Source: Axinella damicornis
Lineage: Eukaryota > Porifera > Demospongiae > Axinellida > Axinellidae
Assembly: GCA_963931865.1 (NCBI GenBank)
Contig: OZ007510.1
Coordinates: 1,759,205-1,823,204, forward strand
Length of the DNA: 64,000 nt
Direction of reading: 5' to 3'
In this document: one piece after another, positions 18,610 through 28,777 of the stretch
Layout of the letters: every line of letters starts with the position of its first letter
Numbering within the stretch: position 1 is the stretch's first letter
The notes under the pieces: generated by a model
Databases searched by the model: none
What the model was told of the DNA's origin: nothing
What the model saw: only the letters and a program-made list of their open reading frames with translations
Position numbers and translations under genes: made by a program

Positions 18610-21543
18610 ATGGCGTCTTTGGTGCCAAGAATTGAAGAAATTGTATTGGAAAAGGGCTCGATAGGTTAGTGAAACGTGAATCTTGCCGTTTAATGTTCCT
18701 GTAAGATGTAGATATACTCCATAGATAATGAACATCTCCCCTTCTGTTGCCATGACAATCACTTTCTGTTATGTTTATCCATGTACCAGCAGGAGTGGTT
18801 AGCACTTAGATGCACAACCACAGTAGGTCAAGCCATGACCTACCTATAGAGCATTACGTATGTCATGGAGTTTGCATAACTCCATGACATTTCCACGTAT
18901 GACAGAAATTGTATGGGCATATCTGAACTGTGCTGCCAGTGCATCTGTAGGGGCTAGTGATATCAAGCATACTGACGAGGTAGGTCCATCAGCCACGAGG
19001 TTGAAGTGTATTTTGCATGCACATCATGTAGCATACTACATCTTGGTTCAACCAATACCAATGAACCAAAATTGATGATTGGGAATAGACTTGGAAGAGA
19101 ACGTTGATCTAGGTATTGTGAGATATGAAGGCTGGGAATTTGTGGTCAGCATAAAAAGAGCTTTCAAATGATGTCCTTAAAATAGTTTTTAATCTCAGTC
19201 ACATTTTAGCCAAAAATCGCAATCGGCCAAAGGCTATAATCCATGGTTTTTCATGATTTTGGGTCAAAATCAACCGGACAGCAAAACGGAAATCATTGGA
19301 ATGCTCCATTCATGCTGATCGCAATGGTGCAATTCCCAGCTTCATATCTCCCTCCTAGCCCAAGATACCTAGCATAGTAGTCTACTGTAACTGCATGCAT
19401 AGCCTCGCTCCCAGGCCTTCTACAACACCAGTTTTACAGTATAAATGGCATATCAGTCACCCTACAGAACAGGAGTACTGTTTCTGCCAATTGTGGCTTG
19501 ATAAAATGTTCAGTTTTGGCATGTGAACATACCTTACTCAACTCAAGTAGAATGAGTACCAATAACTGCTTATAGTTCACTCGGGGAGGTTGCCCGACTT
19601 ATGACCTCTTTCCCACGTGACGGTTTAGAGATGATGAGTAATCTCATATTTAGCCTACGCCAGGAGGCTGGTCACATATGCTGCCATGATCTTATCTTTC
19701 GCTCTTAATCCCACAGGTTTGGGGTTCAACATCCGTGGTGGTACGGACAACATTCACGTGGGGTCTGATCCGGGCATCTTTGTGACGACAGTAAAACCTA
19801 ATGGAGCAGCAGCAAAAGATGGCAGATTGTTTGCTGGAGATAAAATACTGGAAGTATGTGAAGTGGAATGTAGGCTCCACAGTAAAGTACTTGTGTGTCT
19901 TGCCTTAGCATGTGATCGGACGGAGGAAGGCTTTTGCAATGATGGGACTTTCCCTTATCATCTCACGCCTGCATGGTGGGCAATTATGTGCTCCTTTCTT
20001 GAGACAATGGAAGGGGTTATAGCTGCATAGTCTTTACAGTTGTGTAGAGAGTTGATGACAAACCACGACCCTCACAACTCTATCCTTAGCCTCGTTCCCA
20101 GGTCATTTCTCTCTAGCATCCTGGGTACGAGGCTTCTCTGTCCCATCCCACTGGTTGTACTGGGTAAGCATATTATGTGATATGGGAGGACAGACTGGAC
20201 TGGCCTGAACCCCAGTCTATTCCTGGAGCCATTTTGAGCTAGTTCTTTTTTGACTTTCTCCTCCAGATGAATGGAAATGACCTTCGGGAGGTGACCCACC
20301 AAAAGGCAGTTGACTACTTTCATGGCACAGGGGAGGTGGTCACTCTTCTGGTTGAGAGAGGGGCAGAATACAGAATTAGAGTAAGAGCTGCGGGCTTGTC
20401 TCTGTCAGTTCTAAAATACTGCTTTGGATGTAGCCATGGGTGATGCAATCAATAAGCAGCATAGAATTTTCATAGGTAAAAGGTGATGGTTTTTCATGTT
20501 GTTTCAGCGCTTGGTGTGCAAGACAGTCACTCTTGCAAACTACCCTTGTACCAGTTTCTCCCTGTTTTTGTTTTTCTGTACTGCAAGCAATGAAAAGCTG
20601 GGTGGGGGGACGAGTCTAAGACTGACTACTTTGAGCCAGACATTCTCTCTTTTAGTCTCACTCCCAGACTAGCATTCATGCAGAGGGGGGAAAACTGGTG
20701 TATGGGCTTCCACCCACTGTTTACTATAACTTCCCCTCCCTCCCTCCCTCCCTCCCTCCCTCCCTCCCTCCCTCCCTCCCTCCCTCCCTCCCTCCCTCCC
20801 TCCCTCCCTCCCTCCCTCCCTCACCCTCCCACCCCCTCCCTCCCTCCCTCACCCTCCCACCCCCTCCCTCTCCTCTCTCCCTCCCTCCTTTTGTAGGATC
20901 AACTTGCAGCATCTACCTCTGAAATTGAATCAGTAGAGCAACTCAGTGATGAAACTAATAAAGAGATAACTGTAAGACCTCTAGCACTGCTGACTAACTG
21001 CAGCAAGCCATTTGCCTCCAGCCTAAGTTTGGTTGCATGAGGCAGACCCCATTCTGATAAGAGAGAAACGGTTTCAGCACAGAAAATTGTCCCACAGGAA
21101 TTTAAAAAAACATTCTGTAAAAAGTCTCACTATTTTTGAAAGACAAGCGCGAGTTCCACATTGCTGGCAAACAATCCTGTGATTACTAGTTGAAGGTAGA
21201 ACTAATTTCATGGTTGGGTCACACTGTTCTGAGCGTGGCTGGGCAGTTTGGTTGGGTCTGGCCTGTTAATGTGGGGATTGTTAGCCTCGTTCCCAGGCCG
21301 TCTCCCAAAACGGCCTGGGAACGAGGCTAGGGGCTTGTGTGAGGGAGAATTATTGGAGGGAAAAACCAGCACCGTACTTGAGCCAAGCTTGTCATTTCTT
21401 CCCTCCAGGTAACAGCAATACCACCTTACCGTGAACCTACACATGTACGTAGTGTGTTGTGGTGGAGCTTGGTCCCTATGGCACTCATTGGTGTGGGTGT
21501 AGGCTCTGCGATTCTAATCTGGTACATCCGAAGAAGACGCTAA
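18610..21543 (+). CDS. SYNJ2BP: SYNJ2BP / OMP25, mitochondrial outer-membrane PDZ protein
   Basis: Five phase-consistent exons: 18610-18664, 19717-19853, 20267-20380, 20897-20971, 21409-21543; 171 aa (human 145). A single PDZ domain spans about residues 10-100, with carboxylate loop GLGFNIRGG at about 19-27, then [20 protein letters not shown] and [20 protein letters not shown], all strongly like the vertebrate protein. A short acidic linker leads to a C-terminal hydrophobic helix ([15 protein letters not shown] onward) followed by the basic end WYIRRRR, typical of tail-anchored mitochondrial outer-membrane proteins. The family binds C-terminal ligands such as synaptojanin-2 and positions mitochondria. 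The linker exon is extra relative to human. Introns carry a 268-bp MITE and a CTCC microsatellite. Confidence 0.9.
19107..19374. mobile_element. MITE family C, copy 1
   Basis: Inverted ends built on CTAGGTATTGTGAGATATGA and its diverged complement, with inner GCTGGGAATT and AATTCCCAGC. The interior matches 58183-58626 closely (GGTCAGCATAAA, GACAGCAAAACGGA, GGAATGCTCCATTCATGCTG). It lies in SYNJ2BP intron 1. Confidence 0.8.
20087..20135. mobile_element. Snap-back element, TAGCCTCGTTCCCAG family
   Basis: Ends TAGCCTCGTTCCCAGG and CCTGGGTACGAGGCTT. The flanks CTCTATCCT and CTCTGTCCC agree at 7 of 9 positions, an aged target duplication. It lies in SYNJ2BP intron 2. Confidence 0.75.
20733..20885. 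repeat. (CTCC)n microsatellite
   Basis: About 88 bp of perfect CTCC repeat (20733-20820), then imperfect copies up to the splice acceptor of the 20897 exon. It may serve as an extended polypyrimidine tract. Confidence 0.9.
21282..21329. mobile_element. Snap-back element with 9-bp target duplication
   Basis: Ends TAGCCTCGTTCCCAGGCCGT and its exact reverse complement around a short core. Flanks GGGGATTGT and GGGGCTTGT match at 8 of 9 positions. It lies in SYNJ2BP intron 4. Confidence 0.85.
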
Positions 21544-21805
21544 CAGACCGAGACATTCTGTTGGGTAGACTGGCCCATTTATTTGTGCAATAATTATAAT
21601 GCAGTAGATCTTTAGAGCCAAAAGGGTGTAGACTGTGGTAATTGTCGTCTATTATCATAATCATGGTGTCGCGTTTAGCAGACGAAATAATGCGCTATTT
21701 GCGCATGCGTAGAACATTGAAGAGGCGTATAATACGTACACGTAGGAGGTTGGTGCCACCGGTGGCCAGTGTGAAGGGCATGAGCTGTACGTGAAGAAGG
21801 GAAAA

Positions 21806-24800
21806 ATGAGTGAGTATAGTCACAATGAGGGGACGCAATGCTGTGTGTAGTGCTACTAGTTAAGAAAACCGAGAGGGGGTGTGTCGTGTTTAGTGTGGTG
21901 TGCTTTAAATGGAGATAGTCCTGGCCATGTACTTCTCTGTACAGAGAAGTACATGCCTTCAGCCGGAGGCCCTCAAGGGTAGAAGTATACCCTGTCCATA
22001 CATGGCCTTATGTCACGTATGTTACCCGTGGCATTCCGTAGAAGCATTGTTGGTGCATGACTGCGTTTGCCGAGATCGCCATAGAAGCTGCTATCTCTTT
22101 GAACGCAAAATTACTGCCATGTTGGAGTACCTGTCCGTACTTGTCCATATTCTCGAATCATGACGTCATGTGCAACGGGTCTATAGCAGTTTGTCACCCT
22201 GCACCGAGTATCATGTTCACAAGCCAGCTGAAAAATATTTAGTTGATAATTTGAGTGTGCGTGGAGAGTAAAAGTTAGTGTCTTCACTCGTGAGCTAGAA
22301 CACAGAATTGAAAATTGCAAGTGCGGCAAGGTCAGAAGTCTTATTAGGTGATCATTGTTGCTTACATTATTGCTGGATTACATAATGCCTTACCAATAAG
22401 CCACGTGCACTCTGTGGCCATGTCCCAGACCCGTTCCCTCGGCACAGAATGGGGTCTGGCCATGCAAGACGATATGTGTGATTGGATCGACTTATTCACT
22501 AGACCCTTCCCACAATCCTGAAGGAGTCAGTCCCATAAGCATATTACTGGGAGTTGCAACCCTGGGGTGGCAGTCAAAAAATCTGCTTGTTATTGCATGA
22601 CCACACTCCAAAACTGCCGGTGACTGTGTCAAAGTGACTGCAATGCTTTGTTAGTGGAAATATGGCGCTTATTGGGGTGACCATCCCTTGACAATCATTG
22701 GTGATCCCATATGCATATGTACATATCTCGTTCCCAGGCCCGTGCGCCGCTTTCGGTTGCACGAAAGAACGCTACTGCAAGCGACGAAAAGCTGGGTGGG
22801 GCCCTGGGAACGAGGCTATATGTACACATGCACACACACAACTGGGAGAGACGGAACCTAATGGTTCCTGCACTGAGTCTCATTGTTCCTTGATCCCAGG
22901 TTCTTGGGTCCAATTCTTCAAGGATGCTGGCATACCTTTAACACCTGCCAGGAGGTAAGACACTCCTGTTTCGTGTGTGTAGACTTCATCTCCAGTATCC
23001 TAACTATAACCCAAGCCGATTGGAATCCCAGTATGAAGCTACACTGTAATTGTTTCCAAATTAGTTGTTGCAAGGCCAGCAGCTACAAACTGTTTGGCAA
23101 ACAGTTTGTAGCTGCTGGCCTTGCAAAATGTTCAACAACGAATTTGGAAACAATTACAGGGTAGCTTCATACTGGGATTCCAATCGGCTTGGGGGATACT
23201 GGAGATGAAGGATGTAGACTAGAGTAGACGGCCGATAATCATCAGGGGGGGTTGAGTGAGATCTGCTCTGGGAATGGGCGCTGGGTGAAGTACCTATTTC
23301 CATGTGTTCAGTGACCTACGGGGTGTGTAGGCGTCTGCAAGACGTAGTTGGAAAGTGAGGGGCTATTGAATCGTTCATCTCGACATCTCGTCTCGTCTAC
23401 TTCTCCCAGCTCCGCTGCCAATGCCTTGATTTCCAATCTCAGCTTGTCACCTCTCTCTGACGGTCTCACTCTATCGCTTTGGCCTGGCTTCTCTTTGCTC
23501 ATATGTCTCTGCAACTCTTTGTCAACGAAGCCTAGCACCCCTACGGTCAACTGTCAGCTCTGCTATTTCCATGTACGTACAGCATGCATGAGATGCTAGG
23601 CTAGCGTACACGCATGTTGAATGTGTACGTAATTTGAATGCCTAGACTGTTTCCACCTGCAGCTATGCAATGACGTTTGATGACAATCGGATCACCAAAG
23701 ACATGCTCATGGACCTCAGTAAGGTACATCTAGAGAATGTCACTGCCGTGATGTGTGCTGTATTTCAAAAGTCTCATTCCCATTCCTCGACCAATCAGGA
23801 AATCCTAAAGGAGATGGGCATCACAGTCATGGGAGACATAATCAGCATCCTGAAGCATGCAGAGAAGGTCCACATACAGGTACGTGCTGGATGATCAAGT
23901 TGAGTGATAGTCACTATGGTAACCATATTGTGGTACCCTCGTCCCCAGTCCGCTCCCAGGCTCCTTGTCGCTTGCAGTACATACCACAAGCAGTGGGTGG
24001 GGGCCTGGGTAGGATGGAAGCGCAAAGGACCGTCACCCTTGGATGGCGTATTATACTCACTCAGTGACGGTCCTTCGCGTTTCCTCTCATGTCTCTCCCA
24101 AGTCTCCATCGATCTTAGATCTAGCTAGCTGGCCGGCTTTAGACAATATTCCGCAAAATTCGCATAATTGCATCCTTTTTCAGTATACGGTGGTAACAAT
24201 AGTAGCGTCGATCTAATAATAGTATATCCGGTCGGCGGTTTTGAATTTTGCTGTTTACATTGTGAGTACGGCAGTTACATGCCCTCTTCCCTTTAGGGTT
24301 TATGCACCCTTGGTGGTACCCGAGTCCCTACCAGTCTCCTTGTCACTTGCAGTACATACTGTGAGCGGTGGGTGGGGCCTGGGTAGGAGGCTAATAGCGC
24401 TCTGGATCGACACAGCTCGAACTGGTTCGAATTACCTCGAATGTAAACATGAACTTAACCGCCCCGATCCGCTCCATACTGGACCACCAAACTCCATCGA
24501 ACTGGTTCGACCCGGAGCGCTCCCGCCCCAAGTGTAAACGGAATCGAACCCGTTGGTAGGGCGTGGACGGGTTGCCAATAGTATCCGAACCAGATCACGA
24601 AGGGTCTGGTTTCGAGACTAGGGGTTGTCATGGTGTTGTATCGAACATGACTAGTCTCGTGGGAATGTGGTCTGGGCACGTGACTAGTCATGAACTTCGA
24701 CCCCGAATCACACCACGTACATGGAGCGCTTGGGCGACGTAGTGTAAACACACCTCCCAGATCGATCTGCGTCGAACCGGAGCGAATCCGCCCTTCTCGG

Positions 24801-26887
24801 TCTGTAGTGTAAACGGGCTGTAACATTGTGGTACCCTCGTCCCCAGGCCACTCCCAGTCTCCTTGTCACTTGCAGTACATACTGTGAGCGGTGGGTGGGG
24901 CCTGGGCACAAGGCTAGCATTGTGGCATGGAGGTGAAGAATTAAGGGTGCACCAATATGAAATTTAGCCAACATTTGACAAAAAAAATATCTGCCAATAT
25001 CCAATACACTAAAAGGCAGATATTATTGGTCAATATCCAACAGCTGATCTGATTGTTGGTGCAGCCCTAGTGAAGATACATTTTTTTGCAGGAGACGAGG
25101 AAGAGAGAGCGGGGTACTAGTGCTAATACTTCCGTTGTGAGGTCTTCCTCTGGCAAACTGGCCCCGGCTGCCCACTCCACCAGTCCTGGGCAGATGGCAG
25201 CCGTCTCCACCACGAGCAGCAGCACCAAGAAAGCAAGGGCATTGGGTTAGCAAATACATTCCAAGCCAACTGGGCCTAGCCACTCATACCCTTACTGTTG
25301 AACATACACCAGCTGACTACCCACTCACACCCTCACTGTTGAACACTCACACACATACACCAGCTGACTACCCACTCACACCCTCACTGTTGAACACTCA
25401 CACACATACACCAGCTGACTACCCACTCACACCCTCACTGTTGAACACTCACACACATACACCAGCTGACTACCCACTCACACCCTCACTGTTGAACACT
25501 CACACACATACACCAGCTGACTACCCACTCACACCCTCACTGTTGAACACTCACACACATACACCAGCTGACTACCCACTCACACCCTCACTGTTGAACA
25601 CTCACACACATACACCAGCTGACTACGTGTAATGGTGTTCACATGCATAGTTGTGATAATGACACAATCGTGTAAATTGTGACAATGACTGGTGTAAATT
25701 TCATCCCTCCAGTTGGCTACCCTCGAGACCTCCCTGTGGACAGCTGGGCCCAGGAGATCCCTGGAGCGGAGCCTGTCAGTCCTGGTGTGACCTACATCAC
25801 CTGTCAGGAGACTGAACCGGATGACCTCATCGAACCAGAGGGACTACCAGTGCAGAAACCAGCTGCGGTGGATACGTCTGCCCTTGAGTATGGTGTGTTG
25901 CAATCGGACCAGCTACCAGAGGAGACACACCTCCAGAGCCAGAAACTATTTGTTCCAGCTACAGGGGCTATGGTTCCAGTGGCACAGATTCCTACCGAGG
26001 TCACTATCTTTTCCTGTGTTTGGTAGCTTTATATTCCAGGGGTCCTGCTACTACAGTGTAGCTTTATTTCCAGGGGTCCTGCTACTAGTAGCCTCATTTC
26101 AGGGGGTCCTGCTACTAGTAGCCATGTTTCAAGGGATCCTACTACTAGTAGCCTTGTTTCAAGGGGTCCTACTACTAGTAGCCTTATTTCCTACTACTAG
26201 TAGCCTTGTTTCCTACTACTAGTAGCCTTGTTTCCTACTACTAGTAGCCTTATTTCCAGGGGTCCTACTACTAGTAGCCTTATTTCCTACTACTAGTAGC
26301 CTTGTTTCCTACTACTAGTAGCCTTGTTTCAAGGGGTCCTACTACTAGTAGCCTTATTTCCTACTACTAGTAGCCTTGTTTCCTACTACTAGTAGCCTTG
26401 TTTCCTACTACTAGTAGCCTTATTTCCAGGGGTCCTACTACTAGTAGCCTTATTTCCTACTACTAGTAGCCTTGTTTCCTACTACTAGTAGCCTTGTTTC
26501 CTACTACTAGTAGCCTTATTTCCTACTACTAGTAGCCTTATTTCCAGGAGTCCTACTACTAGTAACCTTGTTTCCAGGCTATTCCTGGGTCCCTATACAT
26601 CTACACTCCGAGTATGAAATAGCTGCTAGTCCCTGGTCATTGTCCAACCCTTTCCTTTAACCTGTATAGAACGATTGCCCAGCCAAAGTTTTGCTGTCTT
26701 AGTTTGTACTCCTGGATAGACACAACATAATTATACATTTGCTCCTATGACTATGACTATGTTCCGCTTTCTCTGCAGCTTGGCAGTGGACAGTATGTTG
26801 AGTATACAACAGCAGCGTATGAAAGTGGCCGACTAAAGGTACATATTCATTCATGAAGACAAGACTTAGTGCTTTAAGCTAGGGGAA

Positions 26888-26919
<32 letters not shown>

Positions 26920-28518
26920 GATGAGGGGAGAGGACAGAAACTGGTGGTGTCAATCTCTGTATGAAGTCTAGAACTATGCTGTATGTACCAGTAAGCTTGG
27001 TTCACATGTGTAATGTGTTGCATGTAGTGAATTTCCCTGACCTTTGTCACTGCACGCTACTACACACTCGATTGTTCATGCACCAAAATGGCTACCTAAT
27101 CCGTCACATGTAGCCACACTGTTGCATACTGTGAACATCGTTGGCAAGCCACCATACAGTTTCTTCTCTTTCATTTTCAGAGACTACTCAGTAGCCTCTA
27201 CTCTGACACCGAGGAGGTATATGAGGAGGGCACGATGAGCCCTCCCAAGCACCCACGAGTGGTTCTACTCCCTGAGAAGGACGGCAGTCAGGAAGTCTAC
27301 ATACCAGCCGTAGCCAGCCAGGAGGTCTACTCACCAGCCACAACCAGGGTGGAGGATAATGTCTCTGTGGATAGAAACCGTAGGCTGCTAGAAGCAGCAG
27401 GTTGGTGGTTGATGACGTTCGAAGAAGTGACACTACACTTACAGTACTGTAGCGTAATCCATTGCGGAACATTTTACTTTTCATGCTGTTTGTGTCTCCC
27501 TCTCTTCACAGGTCTCTTCCCGGAACAGAAGGGGAGCAAAGAGAGACATGTCAGTACCTCCTCGTCAGTTTTCTCCCGCCTAGATCGCCACGATGCTCCC
27601 AAATCTGGTCTGACCCTCCGCTCCTTCTCCCCTTCCTCTACCACCACCACCACCACAGCAGCTGCTGCGACTAAGATCAAGAGACTAGCAGTGGACGTCT
27701 CCAAACCAAGGACCGTGAAGAGCGCAAGAGTGATCAGTGAACCCCGGGTGACTGTCTCCACTACCAGTATGCGATCTGACGCCTCTCCCTCCGAAATACG
27801 TTCTAATTCCTACACTTCTGGTATGCGATCCGACACCTCTCCCTCCAAAATGCAAACCAATTTCTCCACTTCTGTAATGCGAGCCAGCTCCTCCACATCC
27901 AAAATGCGATCTGATTCCTCACCAAATTCTTCCATCAACAGTAGATTGTCCATTGGGAGTAAGATGTCTTCAGAAAGGTTGAATGTCAGGACAAAGGATA
28001 GGATCTCAAGCACTTCCGATGTGAGTCCTTCCCAGTTGACTTCAATGTCAGCATCATCAACTGATAGACTACCGAGTAGGTTGGGTGTCAGAGTAAAGGC
28101 AAGAGTCCCAGTAACTAGCACCTCTGTTGTTACGATCATGAAACCTGCATCTGATCCTGGTCCCGTTTCGGGTCGGCTAGGGGTTAGACCAAAACTCCCA
28201 GCTAGACCTGTGCCAAGAGCAGCAGCTTCTTCATCTAGCGGTCGAGTTACAGGCCGGATATCAGCAGCAGGTTCTTCATCTAGCGGTCCAGTTACAGGTC
28301 GGATCAGAGTTAGAGAGAAGCAAGACATTGTTCGTAAACCAGCCAAACCTCGGTCATCACAATCCAAACCTAGCATGGTTGCAGACGATTATGAAACAAG
28401 ACGACAGTTGGATATCAGGTCTCGGCTGGAGCAGAGAGAGTGGGAGAAGAAGGCCAGGAGGCGGGGGCCTTTGGGAGGCAGGCTTGCCAAGCATCATGTG
28501 TTTGGACGATTAGAGTAG
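21806..28518 (+). CDS. C19orf47: C19orf47-type SAM domain protein
   Basis: Nine exons: 21806-21809 (ATG plus one base), 22900-22954, 23663-23723, 23799-23879, 25092-25245, 25713-25999, 26779-26838, 27181-27400, 27512-28518; about 642 aa. The N-terminal SAM-like domain (residues 1 to about 72) has SSWVQFFKDAGIP, YAMTFDDNRITKDMLMDL and EMGITVMGDIISILKHAE, nearly the human C19orf47 sequence. The remaining 560 residues are Ser/Pro/Arg-rich and low-complexity, with repeated RLGVRxK and GRLGVRPK motifs and a C-terminal GPLGGRLAKHHVFGRLE. Human C19orf47 is shorter (around 400 aa). Molecular function is unknown; a scaffold or polymerising SAM role is only a guess. The last intron, 27401-27511, is 111 nt with no in-frame stop. 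Introns carry three tandem-repeat arrays and a large hairpin. Confidence 0.85.
22724..22818. mobile_element. Snap-back element, TAGCCTCGTTCCCAG family
   Basis: Ends TATCTCGTTCCCAGGC and CTGGGAACGAGGCTA; the core has GCCGCTTTCGGTTGCACGA and GCAAGCGACGAAAAGC. TATGTACA flanks both ends, an 8-bp match. Confidence 0.8.
22983..23210. repeat. 228-bp near-perfect hairpin in C19orf47 intron 2
   Basis: The arms are about 105 bp: ACTTCATCTCCAGTATCC at the left matches GGATACTGGAGATGAAG at the right, and the arms stay complementary inward to the loop near AACTGTTTGGCAAACAGTTT. Small indels only. Probably a foldback element; no terminal duplication was recognised. Confidence 0.85.
24310..24920. repeat. 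Cluster of diverged snap-back copies and a TGTAAAC-rich element
   Basis: Variants of the foldback family with CTCCTTGTCACTTGCAGTAC and GTGAGCGGTGGGTGGGGCC recur at about 23935-24015, 24310-24395 and 24830-24915. Between the last two lies unique GC-rich sequence with repeated TCGAACTGGTTCGA and GTGTAAAC motifs, possibly another element. All lies inside a C19orf47 intron. Confidence 0.55.
24944..25068. mobile_element. Small hAT-like remnant
   Basis: Left end AGGGTGCACCAATA and right end TGTTGGTGCAGCCCT are imperfect inverted repeats. The interior repeats ATATCTGCCAATATCCAA-type motifs. It sits just before the acceptor of the 25092 exon. Confidence 0.55.
25279..25626. repeat. 51-bp tandem repeat, about 6 to 7 copies
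   Basis: The unit contains ACTCACACACATACACCAGC and TGACTACCCACTCACACCC, is nearly perfect between copies, and lies in a C19orf47 intron. Because 51 is a multiple of 3 the array stays open in frame, but no splice evidence makes it coding. Confidence 0.9.
26037..26575. repeat. Tandem array of CTACTACTAGTAGCC units
   Basis: Units of about 22 to 35 bp, CTACTACTAGTAGCC plus TTATTTC or TTGTTTC, some with an added CAGGGGTC. Higher-order blocks repeat (26180-26330, 26340-26460). It lies just after the donor of the 25713-25999 exon. Confidence 0.9.
26888..26918. repeat. Poly-G run (31 G) in a C19orf47 intron
   Basis: It begins 49 nt after the donor of exon 26779-26838, on the sense strand. Confidence 0.9.
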
Positions 28519-28777
28519 CCTCATATATTTGTACTACACAGCTAACGATGTACAACAATGGATGGTGTCAATGCCAACCTGCACTTTGATTCTGTTGCCT
28601 CGAGCTCTATATTTGCACTTCTGATTTGATTACATGGTAATACACACTATAAAGTCATAAGGTAATCTTGTACTGCAAAACTTGGTGCAGATCAAACATG
28701 AGCATGAAGGATGGAGTTGAATAATTGACCTAGTCATGCATGCATGATTGTTTGAAATGATCCAGGCGCCTGCAAGA

